A DNA stretch of 64,000 nucleotides from Microvirga solisilvae (GTDB lineage: Bacteria > Pseudomonadota > Alphaproteobacteria > Rhizobiales > Beijerinckiaceae), in NCBI RefSeq assembly GCF_022808595.1, contig NZ_JAKUCN010000001.1:744001-808000 (forward strand), written 5' to 3'. The notes below the pieces were generated by a model. It had not been told where the DNA came from. It did no database searches and saw only the letters and a program-made list of their open reading frames with translations. Positions 10,393-19,900 of the stretch are shown here, piece after piece. A program made the position numbers and the translations under genes. Every line of letters begins with the position of its first letter. Position 1 is the stretch's first letter.

Positions 10393-11571
10393 TTACTTTC
10401 CGAGCTGGATCCAATCGGAAGCCGGGAGCATCTGCTTCTGCTTGGCGTCGAAGCGATAGATGCGGCCGACCGGCAGCGAGTTGCCTGGGATGGAGATCGG
10501 AACGCCGATGATGCCGCCCGTATCGAAGTCCTTGATGGTGTTGAGCGAGGCCTTCATGTTCGCACCTGTCAGCTCCTTGCCGGCATCGAGAGTGCGCTTG
10601 ACGGATTCCGTCATCAGCATCGCGGTCAGGAAGCCCTGCATATAGGCGGTGGACTGATATTCGGGACGCATCTGCCGGATCCTGTCCAGCATCGGCGACG
10701 TGCCTTCCTTGTCATAGTAGTAGCGGTAAGGCATCACGCCCATGAAGCCGTCGGCTGCCTCGCCCATCTGCTGCACCATGGAATTATCCATGGACCAGAA
10801 GGTGCCCATGAAGCGGCTCTGCATGCCCATTTGCTTCGCCTGCTGGATGAATTCCGGGATCGGCGCGAGCACATAGCCGTGGAAGATCGTGTAGTCGGGA
10901 CGCGCGCGGCGCAGCTTCAACACTTCCGTGGACACGTCCACGCTGCCAGGCGGCGTCACGATCTTCTCGACCACCTTCAGGCCGAGTTCGGTGGCGAGCT
11001 TCTCACCGGGCGCGATGGGATCACGTCCGAATTCCGTATCGGAATAGACGAGAGCGATGCTCGCACCCGGCTTTTCCTTGGCGATGTGGCGCATGAGGAT
11101 GCCGAACATCTCCGTATAGTCCGGGCCGGGCAGGAATTGCAGCGGGAACTTCTTCGGATCGTTCAGCTCCGACGCGAAGGATGCGCCGGCCATGATCATC
11201 GTGCCCTTGCGCTCGAGCTCGGGATTGATCGTCTTGGCAAAGCCGGTGGAGTCGCCGTAATAGAGCGTGACCTTATTCTGGCTGGTGATCTTGTTGAAGG
11301 CTGCAACCGACGCATCGACCTTGTAACCGGTATCCTCGGCCACATACTTGATCTTACGGCCTTTGATGCCACCGGCATCGTTGACGATCTTCAGGTAATC
11401 CTGGATGCCCGCATGGATGCCGACGCCTGCAAAGGCGAAGACGCCCGTGAGCGGGATCGATCCGCCGAGGACGATGTCCTCCTGAGCCTGCGCCCTGGCC
11501 TCGACAGCGCCGAGCGCAAGCCCGGCCATCGCCGCTCCTATCAGACTTCTCCGCGATAGTGTGAGCTTCAT
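10393..11571 (-). CDS. Periplasmic substrate-binding protein of Liv-type ABC transporter
   Basis: The protein has 392 residues. The start at 11571 is supported by GGGAGG just upstream and by the signal peptide that begins there: SRRSLIGAAMAG followed by an Ala-rich h-region ending near EARAQAQ. The mature part is a type I periplasmic binding fold of the LivK/Peripla_BP_6 family (LGGSIPLTGVFAFAGVG at the N-terminus). Similar proteins bind branched-chain amino acids, short amides, urea or aromatic/aliphatic carboxylates. Given the ligase and beta-oxidation genes in the same operon, a carboxylate ligand is more likely than leucine. Ligand identity cannot be read from the sequence. Confidence 0.88.
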   Translation of the reverse strand: MKLTLSRRSLIGAAMAGLALGAVEARAQAQEDIVLGGSIPLTGVFAFAGVGIHAGIQDYLKIVNDAGGIKGRKIKYVAEDTGYKVDASVAAFNKITSQNKVTLYYGDSTGFAKTINPELERKGTMIMAGASFASELNDPKKFPLQFLPGPDYTEMFGILMRHIAKEKPGASIALVYSDTEFGRDPIAPGEKLATELGLKVVEKIVTPPGSVDVSTEVLKLRRARPDYTIFHGYVLAPIPEFIQQAKQMGMQSRFMGTFWSMDNSMVQQMGEAADGFMGVMPYRYYYDKEGTSPMLDRIRQMRPEYQSTAYMQGFLTAMLMTESVKRTLDAGKELTGANMKASLNTIKDFDTGGIIGVPISIPGNSLPVGRIYRFDAKQKQMLPASDWIQLGK

Positions 11572-11590
11572 GATTTCCTCCCGATGGTCT

Positions 11591-12631
11591 TTATGTTTTG
11601 AAGGGCCAGAGATGGAAGAAGCGTCGGATTCGTTGCCAGATTTCGGCAAGGCCCTGTGGTTCGAAGATGAGGAACCCGACGATCAGAGCACCGAACACGA
11701 TGGTTCGGATAGGTGCGAGCAGGCTGAGCGCATCCGGAATCCAAGGAGTGAGCCAGCCGACGACGAGCTTGAGAACCTCCGGCACCAGGGTCATGAAGGT
11801 GGCGCCGAGAATGCCGCCCAAGATGGTGCCCATGCCGCCGACGATGATGGCGGCCAGATAGAAGATCGAGTTGATGAGCGGGAAACTCTCCGGCGTCACC
11901 ACGCGGAAGAAATAGGCCCACATCCCGCCCGCGACACCCGCATAGAAAGATGAGAGCGCAAAGCTCATGAGCTTGGTTTGAAGCAGCGGGATGCCGAGAA
12001 CTTCCGCCGAGATGTCCCGGTCGCGGATGGCGATGAAGGCGCGGCCCACACGGGTGCGGAAGAGGTTCGCCGCGCCCAGTACCATCAGAGCCGTGACTGG
12101 AATGACGAGCCAGTAGAGTTTGTGCGGCTGATCGAGCGCGATACCGAAGAGGCTTGCAGGCGGCATGGACAGACCGCGCGTTCCTCCCGTGAGATCCCAA
12201 TGGGCAAAGAGGAAGTGCAGGATCATCGACGCTGCGATGGTCGCGATCGCGAGATAAAGCCCCTTCACGCGAAGGCTCGGAATGCCGAACACGACGCCGA
12301 CAGCGGCCGTCATTCCGCCTGCCACTAGCAGGTTGATGAAGAATGGCGTGCCGACGCGGGTTTCCAGCACGGCGACCGTGTAGGCGCCGACACCCATGAA
12401 GGCCGCCTGCCCCAGGCTCACGAGGCCCGTATAGCCCGTGAGAATGTTGAGCCCCGTAGCGCTCGCCACGTTGATGGCGACAAGGCAGGCCATGTAGATC
12501 CAGTACGGTCCTGCCACGAAGGGGAAGAGCACGAGACTCGCGGCAAGAAGCGCAAGCCAGACCCACTGCACCCTCGTGTCGAACAGGGCCTCATCGGCTG
12601 CATAAGAGAGCTTAAAGGTTCCAATGCGCAT
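11591..12631 (-). CDS. livM: ABC transporter permease LivM
   Basis: This 346-residue integral membrane protein has about nine hydrophobic segments and the conserved permease stretch near residue 65 (GLNILTGYTGLVSLGQAAF) typical of LivM. The cytoplasmic EAA-like loop contains RVGRAFIAIRDRDISAEVLGI. It forms the transmembrane channel with LivH. The start codon overlaps the livH stop by one base (TGATG), indicating coupled translation. Confidence 0.9.
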   Translation of the reverse strand: MRIGTFKLSYAADEALFDTRVQWVWLALLAASLVLFPFVAGPYWIYMACLVAINVASATGLNILTGYTGLVSLGQAAFMGVGAYTVAVLETRVGTPFFINLLVAGGMTAAVGVVFGIPSLRVKGLYLAIATIAASMILHFLFAHWDLTGGTRGLSMPPASLFGIALDQPHKLYWLVIPVTALMVLGAANLFRTRVGRAFIAIRDRDISAEVLGIPLLQTKLMSFALSSFYAGVAGGMWAYFFRVVTPESFPLINSIFYLAAIIVGGMGTILGGILGATFMTLVPEVLKLVVGWLTPWIPDALSLLAPIRTIVFGALIVGFLIFEPQGLAEIWQRIRRFFHLWPFKT

Positions 12632-13509
12632 CAGAGCCTCTCGATCTCATGGGTGCCGAAGATTCCGTAGGGCCTGACCATCAGGATCAGGATAAGCAGG
12701 CTGAATGTCGCGAGAAGCTTGTACTCGCCGCCGAGGAAGCTGCCTGCGAGCGCTTCCACGAGGCCGATGAGCAGACCGCCCACCAGCGCGCCCGCGACGG
12801 AGTCGAGACCGCCGACGATGACGACCACGAGAACGGACAAACCGAAGATACCCATGGTCGGTGAGATGCCGCCGATGGCACCGACGATCACACCAGCTCC
12901 TGCAGCCGTCGCGCAAGCCGCCATCCAGGAGAGCGAAAACACGCGCCCCACGTCGATGCCCATGGAATAGGCCGCGCCCTGATCGCGTGCGGTCGCACGA
13001 AGCGCGACACCGCCACGAGAGAAGCGTAAGGCAATCACCGCTCCGGCGATCAGGAGAGCAGCCACAAGAGCGCCGTAGGCTACTTTCGGCGCGAGATAGG
13101 CTTCTCCTAAGAAGATCGGCGTGTTGGGGATGAACTCAGGCAGGCGCAGAGGATCGGCGCCCCAGCCGAGTTCGACCACACCCGCCAAAATGGAGCCGAG
13201 GCCGATGGTCACCATGAAGACTGAGATGGGACTCTCGCCGAGCATGGGGCGGATGAGCGCGCGCTCCACCACCGCCCCCAGGGCGGCACCAGCGAGGATC
13301 GTCAGCGGAATGGCGGCCCAGATCGACAGGCCTGCTCCAGCGACGAGCCCGAAGAACACATAGCCGCCGAGCATGAGGATTTCGCCGATGGCGAGATTGA
13401 CCACGCGAGTTGCCTTGTAGATCAGCACGAAAGCGACGCCGGTAAGCGCATAAAGAGCGCCTGCCCCCAATCCAGCCAAAGCCACTTCGGTGACATAGAG
13501 CCAATCCAT
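12631..13509 (-). CDS. livH: ABC transporter permease LivH
   Basis: This 292-residue permease starts at the ATG at 13509, which overlaps the livG stop as TGATG. About eight transmembrane segments are visible. The N-terminal motif GLGAGALYALTGVAFVLIYKATRVVNLAIGE is nearly diagnostic; the coupling loop contains GVALRATARDQGAAYSMGI. It pairs with LivM in the importer. Confidence 0.9.
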   Translation of the reverse strand: MDWLYVTEVALAGLGAGALYALTGVAFVLIYKATRVVNLAIGEILMLGGYVFFGLVAGAGLSIWAAIPLTILAGAALGAVVERALIRPMLGESPISVFMVTIGLGSILAGVVELGWGADPLRLPEFIPNTPIFLGEAYLAPKVAYGALVAALLIAGAVIALRFSRGGVALRATARDQGAAYSMGIDVGRVFSLSWMAACATAAGAGVIVGAIGGISPTMGIFGLSVLVVVIVGGLDSVAGALVGGLLIGLVEALAGSFLGGEYKLLATFSLLILILMVRPYGIFGTHEIERL

Positions 13510-14348
13510 CACGCGGCCTCCGTCTTGCGAATGCGTTCCGCGAGATCGCCGGAGCCGAGATAGGCACTGATGACGGCTGGATCGCTCTGCACATCGGACG
13601 GGCGCCCTTGTGCGATCACCTGACCGAAATTGAGGACGACCACGTGGTCGGAAATGTCCATCACCATACCCATGTCATGCTCCACCATGAGGATGGTGAT
13701 GCCCCATTCCTCCTTCACGTCGAGGATGAAGCGGGCCATGTCCTCCGTCTCCTCCCGGTTCATGCCGGCCACCGGCTCGTCGAGCATGAGAATGCGGGGC
13801 CGCATGGCAAGCGCGCGCGCCAACTCGACGCGTTTCTGTAGGCCGTAGGGCAATGCGCCTACAGGGGCGTGACGGATGTGCTGAATTTCGAGGAAGTCGA
13901 TAATGCGCTCCTCGACTTCTTGGCGAAGCTCCATCTCCTCCCGATGCGCCCTGCCCCTGTAGAACAAGGCATCGAAGATATTTGTCTTGAGATGGGCGTG
14001 ACGGCCGAGCTTGATGTTGTCGAGAACGGTCATCCCCCGGAACAGGGCGATGTTCTGGAATGTGCGTGCCAATCCGCGCTTGGCGCGCGCGGGCGGCCGC
14101 TCGCGACTGATGTCCTCACCGTCGAAGAGGATACGGCCTGCGCTTGGCCTGTAGAAACCTGAGATAGCATTGAACATGGACGTCTTGCCCGCGCCGTTCG
14201 GCCCGATGAGCGCGGTAATCGAGCCATCCTGCACTTCGAACGAGACGCCGGAGAGCGCACGCAGCCCGCCGAAGGATAGCGACAATGCATCGACTTTCAG
14301 GATCGGAGCGGCGGTCTCGCGCGGGGATCGTGTGAGGCCGTCTGACAT
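13509..14348 (-). CDS. livG: Branched-chain-type ABC transporter ATP-binding protein LivG
   Basis: This 279-residue ABC ATPase has Walker A GPNGAGKTS, Walker B ILMLDEPVAGMNREE (the LivG form) and the C-terminal ISDHVVVLNFGQVIAQG. In place of a canonical LSGG signature it reads LPYGLQKRVELARAL, which is common in LivG homologues. It lies 3 bp downstream of the enoyl-CoA hydratase stop, so transport and catabolic genes share an mRNA. Confidence 0.9.
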   Translation of the reverse strand: MSDGLTRSPRETAAPILKVDALSLSFGGLRALSGVSFEVQDGSITALIGPNGAGKTSMFNAISGFYRPSAGRILFDGEDISRERPPARAKRGLARTFQNIALFRGMTVLDNIKLGRHAHLKTNIFDALFYRGRAHREEMELRQEVEERIIDFLEIQHIRHAPVGALPYGLQKRVELARALAMRPRILMLDEPVAGMNREETEDMARFILDVKEEWGITILMVEHDMGMVMDISDHVVVLNFGQVIAQGRPSDVQSDPAVISAYLGSGDLAERIRKTEAA

Positions 14349-14351
14349 GCT

Positions 14352-15146
14352 CTACTGTCCCTTGAATTGAGCTGGCGTTTTGTTGAGAAAGGCCGAGACC
14401 CCTTCCCTGAAATCCTGCGTTCGCGCCAAACCCTTGAAGGTTTGGCGCTCCGCCTCGAGCTGTGCTTCCAGATCCCTCTCGAAAGATGTGGTCATCAGCT
14501 CCCGGATTCGGTGGTAGGCAGCAGACGGCCCTGCCGCGAGACGGGCCGCAAGGCGCGCGCATTCTGTGCTCATCTCCACATCCGCAACCACCCGGTTGAC
14601 GATGCCGAGACGCAAAGCCTCCGCGGCGTCGATGGTATCGGCAAGAAGCGCGAGCTCTTTCGCTTTTCTCAACCCGACAATGCGCGGCAATTGATAAGTG
14701 GCCGATCCATCAGGACTGGCGCCGATACGGGCATAAGCGAGCGTGAACTTTGCCGTTTCGGTCGCGATGGCGAAATCGCAGGCAAGAGCGAGGCTGAAGC
14801 CCGCGCCTGCTGCGGCACCATGGACTGCGGCGATGGACGGTTGCGGCAGACTATCGAGAAGCCGCAAGGCCTCGTGAAACGGGGTGATAATATCGTCGAT
14901 GGCGGCTTCGGGATCGCCCTGTCCAAAGCGGGCGACATCCCCACCGGCGCAGAAGGCGCGGCCTTCGCCGCGTAGCACGATGGCGCGCACATCCGTGCGC
15001 TCGGCAATGCTTTTAAGGCAATTCAGGAAGGCTCTTGCCGTCTCGGCGTCGATGGCATTGAGCACCGACGGACGGTTGAGCGTAATCGTCGCGACGCCTT
15101 CGGCAACGGACAAGGTGATCGAGTCGGAACTCTCCACCACCGGCAT
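14352..15146 (-). CDS. Enoyl-CoA hydratase/isomerase family protein
   Basis: This 264-residue crotonase-fold protein is the first gene of the leftward unit. The start is set at 15146 (GGGAGG just upstream) because residues encoded further upstream do not resemble the family. The oxyanion-hole motifs are GRAFCAGGDVARF and VHGAAAGAGFSLALACD. At the two catalytic positions of classical hydratase the residues read GAAAGAGFSL and YARIGASPDGSATY, so the usual glutamates are not conserved and a PaaG-like isomerase or another crotonase activity is possible. It would act on enoyl-CoA esters made from the imported acid. Confidence 0.85.
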   Translation of the reverse strand: MPVVESSDSITLSVAEGVATITLNRPSVLNAIDAETARAFLNCLKSIAERTDVRAIVLRGEGRAFCAGGDVARFGQGDPEAAIDDIITPFHEALRLLDSLPQPSIAAVHGAAAGAGFSLALACDFAIATETAKFTLAYARIGASPDGSATYQLPRIVGLRKAKELALLADTIDAAEALRLGIVNRVVADVEMSTECARLAARLAAGPSAAYHRIRELMTTSFERDLEAQLEAERQTFKGLARTQDFREGVSAFLNKTPAQFKGQ

Positions 15147-15586
15147 CTCCTCCCATAGGACAGATCGGCTTTTCGCCGATTTTGATCCATGGCCGGATAT
15201 GCTTCTTGGCGGCATTCTCGGCTTTCTTTGTTGGGCCGTCTTTCAGCGACCCTACTCTCAAATCGTATTCTTACCCGTGAGTAGAAGTCAACATGAGCTC
15301 CTCTCGTCCGAAAGGCGAAAGACGTAACAGAATACCTTTGATTTGGACCTGCTATGCTGCGCTGCACAGGCGCTTGACGGAAAAGAACGGCGAGGCTTAC
15401 CTTTTGGTCGCAAAGCTACCTATGGGTAGAAAAAGAGTGTCCTGGGAGGACAAGCACGATCAGCCCTTGAAGGGCAGCCGCATCTAAGACGCACGCCGGG
15501 AAACGTCATCCGTGAATCCGGCCTCGCAAACATGCCATGAGATGCGGCCCATCATGACGCCTCCCCATCGCCGCTAAGGAGTGCCC
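15147..15586. other. 440-bp divergent control region
   Basis: No convincing gene lies here. It separates the leftward hydratase-liv-ligase unit from the rightward acyl-CoA dehydrogenase. It contains a leftward promoter candidate (15262-15291), a 6-bp inverted repeat CTACTC (15252-15257) / GAGTAG (15279-15284) that brackets the promoter core, a second repeat CTACC-TATG-GGTAG (15416-15429), and a weak rightward TTGACG near 15373. The repeats are candidate operators for the TetR protein encoded at 5718-6437. Confidence 0.5.
15262..15291 (-). promoter_or_regulatory. Candidate sigma-70 promoter for the hydratase-liv-ligase unit
   Basis: On the minus strand TTGACT (15286-15291) is followed after 18 bp by TACGAT (15262-15267). 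A CTACTC/GAGTAG inverted repeat overlaps it, which would suit repression. Transcript start would fall about 110 bp before the first start codon. Confidence 0.4.
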
Positions 15587-16735
15587 ATGTCCTATCGCTC
15601 GTCCTGGATGAATGACGACCTCGACATCTTCCGCGAGACGTTCCGGCGCTATCTCTCCACCACTCTGTCTCCATGGGCTCAGAAATGGCGCGCCGACAAA
15701 ATGATCGATAAGGAAGCGTGGCTCGCGCTCGGCGAAATGGGCGCGCTCTGTCCAGACATGCCTGAGGAATATGGCGGCCTCGGCGGCACCTTCGCTCATG
15801 TGGCAGCCGTGATCGAAGATCTCGAATACGAACTGCCCGAGATGGCCCTGCCCGTTGCGGTACATAACGCCATCGTGGCGCAATATGTTCTTCATTTCGG
15901 TTCGCACGAGCAGAAGCAGCGCTGGATTCCGGGGCTGGCATCAGGGCAACTGATCGGAGCGATTGCGATGACGGAGCCGGGTGGCGGTTCCGATCTTCGG
16001 GCCTTGCGCACTCGTGCCACCCGCGAAGGCAACGCCTATGCTCTGAACGGTTCAAAAACCTTCATCACCAACGGGCAAATCGCGGATCTCGTTATCGTTG
16101 CAGCCAAGACAGATCTTGAACAAGGAACGAAGGGCATTTCGCTCCTGATGGTCGAAGCGGACGGCAGTGACGGCTTTCGCCGGGGCAAGAACCTCGACAA
16201 GATCGGCATGCACGCCTCGGATACGTCCGAGCTCTTCTTCGACAATGCCTTCGTGCCCGCGGAGAACTTGCTCGGCGGCCAGGAGGGCCAGGGCTTCTAT
16301 CAGATGATGGAGCTCCTCCCGAAAGAACGGCTCGCTATCGCGGTCTCCGCCGTGGCGTCGATGGAGCGCATGGTCCAGATTACGACGGATTATGCGAAGG
16401 AGCGCAACGCCTTCGGTAAGCCCATTCTGGAATTCCAGAACACGGCCTTCGTTCTGGCGGAACGCAAGAGCGAGACCCTGATCGCGCGCGTGTTCCTGGA
16501 TTGGTGCATCGAGCGCGCCATCCGGGGAGAGCTCGATCAGGTAGCCGCCTCCATCGCCAAGTACTGGACTACCGACAAGCAGTGCGAAACAGCCGACGAA
16601 TGCCTGCAGCTTCATGGCGGCTATGGCTATATGGATGAGTACGAGATCGGCCGGCGTTACGTGGATGCGCGCATCCAGCGCATCTATGGGGGCACCAACG
16701 AGATCATGAAGCTGTTGATCGCACGTTCTCTGTAA
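15587..16735 (+). CDS. Acyl-CoA dehydrogenase
   Basis: This 382-residue flavoprotein catalyses alpha,beta-dehydrogenation of acyl-CoA. The start at 15587 has AAGGAG 5 nt upstream. The family signatures are present: AIAMTEPGGGSDL, a middle beta-domain and the C-terminal IQRIYGGTNEIMK. In this last motif Gly replaces the Glu used by medium-chain enzymes (YEGT), as in the long-chain and isovaleryl groups where the catalytic Glu sits on helix G. It supplies the first oxidation step, with FadN and the thiolase completing the cycle. It is divergent from the liv operon, across a region with candidate operators. Confidence 0.9.
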   Translation: MSYRSSWMNDDLDIFRETFRRYLSTTLSPWAQKWRADKMIDKEAWLALGEMGALCPDMPEEYGGLGGTFAHVAAVIEDLEYELPEMALPVAVHNAIVAQYVLHFGSHEQKQRWIPGLASGQLIGAIAMTEPGGGSDLRALRTRATREGNAYALNGSKTFITNGQIADLVIVAAKTDLEQGTKGISLLMVEADGSDGFRRGKNLDKIGMHASDTSELFFDNAFVPAENLLGGQEGQGFYQMMELLPKERLAIAVSAVASMERMVQITTDYAKERNAFGKPILEFQNTAFVLAERKSETLIARVFLDWCIERAIRGELDQVAASIAKYWTTDKQCETADECLQLHGGYGYMDEYEIGRRYVDARIQRIYGGTNEIMKLLIARSL

Positions 16736-16739
16736 CGAT

Positions 16740-16877
16740 CTAGTCCGGAGCAAAAGCTGGGCGGGAGGAGCCAAAGCCTGCGGAATTTCTGCGACGGAGC
16801 AATGCGATGTTCAGGACCGGCGGCACAAGAAGCCCTGCCATCGAGGCAATCACAGCGCCTACCAACATTACCGTCAT
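16740..16877 (-). CDS. Possible 45-residue single-span membrane protein
   Basis: A short frame downstream of tamB on the same strand starts at an ATG with GAGGG 6 nt upstream. It encodes a hydrophobic N-terminal half (MTVMLVGAVIASMAGLL, then VPPVLNIALL), followed by RRR and a polar tail. The run of small hydrophobic residues and the positive-inside arginines are what a small membrane protein would show. No homologue is recognised. It fills most of the gap between tamB and the convergent acyl-CoA dehydrogenase. Confidence 0.35.
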   Translation of the reverse strand: MTVMLVGAVIASMAGLLVPPVLNIALLRRRNSAGFGSSRPAFAPD

Positions 16878-16954
16878 GCCCCGCCCTCGACTTCCTGACG
16901 AATCCGCTTGTCCGGAAGCGAAAATGCAGTCTCACGCTTGCACGAGGCTGGTGC

Positions 16955-19900
16955 CTAGTACTCCATCTCGAAGCCAAGACCGACGGATGTGCCGCCTTCC
17001 GCATCGACGGCACCCTGGGCCTTGAGACGCCGCGTGAGGTCCACATCGACCGTGACGCCGCTTTCTTCAGGCCGCGCTCCAGCCCTTACACCTACGCGCA
17101 CATTGTCACTGATGTAGCGTGACACGCCGACGGCAGGATCGCCGGAGGAATCGACGGTAATGTCGAGACTGTCGACGCCGAGCGAGCGGCGCAGGCTCTC
17201 GAAGGCGTCCGATCCGGTACCACCGGAGAGCTGCGCCACGGTCTGCGCAAGCTGCAGCGCCTGCCCCGCCGAAAGCGCACCGGACGGGCGCTGGAACAGC
17301 ACGCGGGAGAGTACTTCATCCTGGGGCAGATCGGGGCTTGAGCTGAAAGCGAATTCAGGTTGTGAGGCAGGTCCTGTCACGGCGATACGGGCCGTCACAT
17401 CGCCGACCTGTGTCTCCGCCAGGAAATCGAGTGACGGTGTGAGATCGCCGGTGAAATCAAGCCGGCCCCGCACGAAGTCGATGCGACGTCCGATGATATC
17501 GAGGCGCCCGCGCCGCAACTCGAAGGCACCGATGGCAATCGGATCCTGCGACGTATCCTGAAGCCGCAGATCACCGCCGAGTTCGGCATTGATGCCGCGT
17601 CCGCGCACGAAGATGCGGTTCTGCGCAGTGATGGTGAGATCGAGATCGGCACTGAACGGGCGTCCCCCCGTGCGCGCGGCCTGCTGCCTGCGTGCCAGCG
17701 CAAGCCGCGCCGCTGCAGCCGGCGTCGGCTGAACATGCCTTGTTCCCGGCAGCGGCCTCAAGGTGGCCGGAAGACGGTCGGGTACCGAAACGTTCATGGT
17801 GATGATATTGACCCGCCCTGCGACACGCGGCCTGCTCATGAGTGGGCCGGATACGGCAAGATCCATATCGGCGCTCGCATCGACGGTCTGATTGGAGACG
17901 AGCTGAGCGCGATTTGCCGTGATGCGGATGTCGGCAGGAAGACCCGCTGCGGGATCGATGCCGATCCGGCCCTGAGCGGCAATCGCCCCGCCGTTGGGCG
18001 TGCGGGCGGTCAGGTTCTCGATGGTGAGATTTTGCCCACGCGCCGCAAAGCGCCCGGCGATGTCGTTGAGCTGAACACCCTGCAAGGAATCGACGAAGCT
18101 GCCGCCCGACAATGCGACATTGCCTTGAACCTGCGGCTCAGTGAGAGCGCCGGTCACTGAGAGATCGAGCGTGGCGCTGCCTGTCACGCGGCGGCCCGCC
18201 GCCGACAAGAAGGAATTTGCCACAGCAAGATCAGTGCGGCCTTTGATCGTCACGGCAAGAGCATCTGCCGTATCGAGGGGGATTGTTCCTGCGATCTGCA
18301 GCGTTCCGAAACGTCCCGCCGCGACATCAGCGTCGATTGTCGCCCGCTGGTCGGCGATCTGGCCCTTGGCGGCAACTGTGAGCGGCGGAAGCCCGGCCTG
18401 GCGGGTTTCAGGGGTCGCGAGGCCCGCCACCCTTACATCATAGGTTCCAGTTGGATTGCCTGCCTCGCCTCTGATGGCGGCATTGCCGTTGACGATGCCC
18501 ACGATGCCGAGATTGGGCACGGCGATTTCGGCGATCTGAAGCGGCAGGCTGCGAATATCAACGGCAAGATCCAGCCGGTTACCGACAGTTCCCGAGACGC
18601 TGACACGTCCCTGATCGGCGGCTATGACGAGGCCGCGAATGATTGCGGCACCGCCTTGGAGGGAAATAGTCGCAGGCTGGGCCAGGGCGAGACGCCTCCC
18701 GCCGCGTCGCGCGGTAAAGTTCGCGAGTTCAATGCGCGTCGTGTCACCGGGCACCACACGGGCCTGTGCGTCGAGATCGAACCCCTGTCCTATCGCTGAA
18801 GCCGTGACGAGCGACGATTGCGGCGATCCTTCCGCCGCGAGACGAACATTTCGGAATGTTTGCCCGCCTGCCCTCACCTCGGCGGCCTGAACAGCGCCAT
18901 CGATGACAGGGCGGTTATAAAGATCGGAGATGCTCATGCGGGCATCGAAATCCCGCACTGCCACATCGGCAACGCTCACGCGTGTGCCATTGGCTGTCAC
19001 GGACACGTCCTGACGCCCGCCCTGAGCGTTGAGCTGAATATCCGCATCAAGCGATCCATCGAGCTTGGTCAACAGGAGCGGACTGAGATCATCGAGATTG
19101 CTGCCTGACAGGGAAATTCGGCCCTGGGCCAGCTCATTGGCAGCGATACGCAGGCTCCCGCTCAGCGATACGGAGCCGACATTCACATCGAGCCGATCCA
19201 GATTCCAGCCGCCCTCCGCAGGCCGCGCCAAGTGCATGGTACCGGTCGCAGGCTTGGATCCCACCTGCCCTTCGAGATTGAGTGCAGCATCGAGCGCGCC
19301 GGTCACGTCCTTTGCATCCATCGTGAGCACGAGACGGGGGATTGGACGATCAAGTGCACGCACATCCGTCAATGTCGCAGTCGCGGTCACATCCGGCTTT
19401 TCAAGCGACCCAGTGAGGCGAGCCGTCACATTGGCCCGGCCCGCACTCAGCCGTGTATCCAGATGCCTGATCTCATCGATGGTGAGATCGAAGCCGAGAT
19501 TGGCCGTACTCTGCGTGGCGCGCCCATCGATACGCGCGTCGAGATGCGCCCCATCGATCCGGAAGTTCTCGAAACCGAATCCGCCCGGCACACGGCGCAT
19601 GACGCCGTTGGCCGTCACCGAGCGCCCGAGCAGACCATCGAGAGGCGGCGTGCCTGTCGAGAGGTCGCGCAGATTGGCATCGACCGTCGCCACGATATCC
19701 GCCTTCCCGGGATTGCCCGACAATTTCGCCCGGAATGAAGCCGATCCGCGCAAAGTGCGCCCTGTGATGCCGGAGAAGGCCGCAAGCGCCGGAATATCGG
19801 CATCGAGATTGCCGTCCAGAATGCTCGATGCGACACGGCCGCTAAAGCCCGCTTTTGCGGTCGTTGTCTCAACGCGCGCCGTGTCGACATTCGCGATGCC

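Noticed and set aside
15293-15487. 64-codon plus-strand frame in the divergent control region
   Set aside because: It has no ribosome-binding site and a composition unlike a folded protein, and it overlaps promoter and operator candidates.
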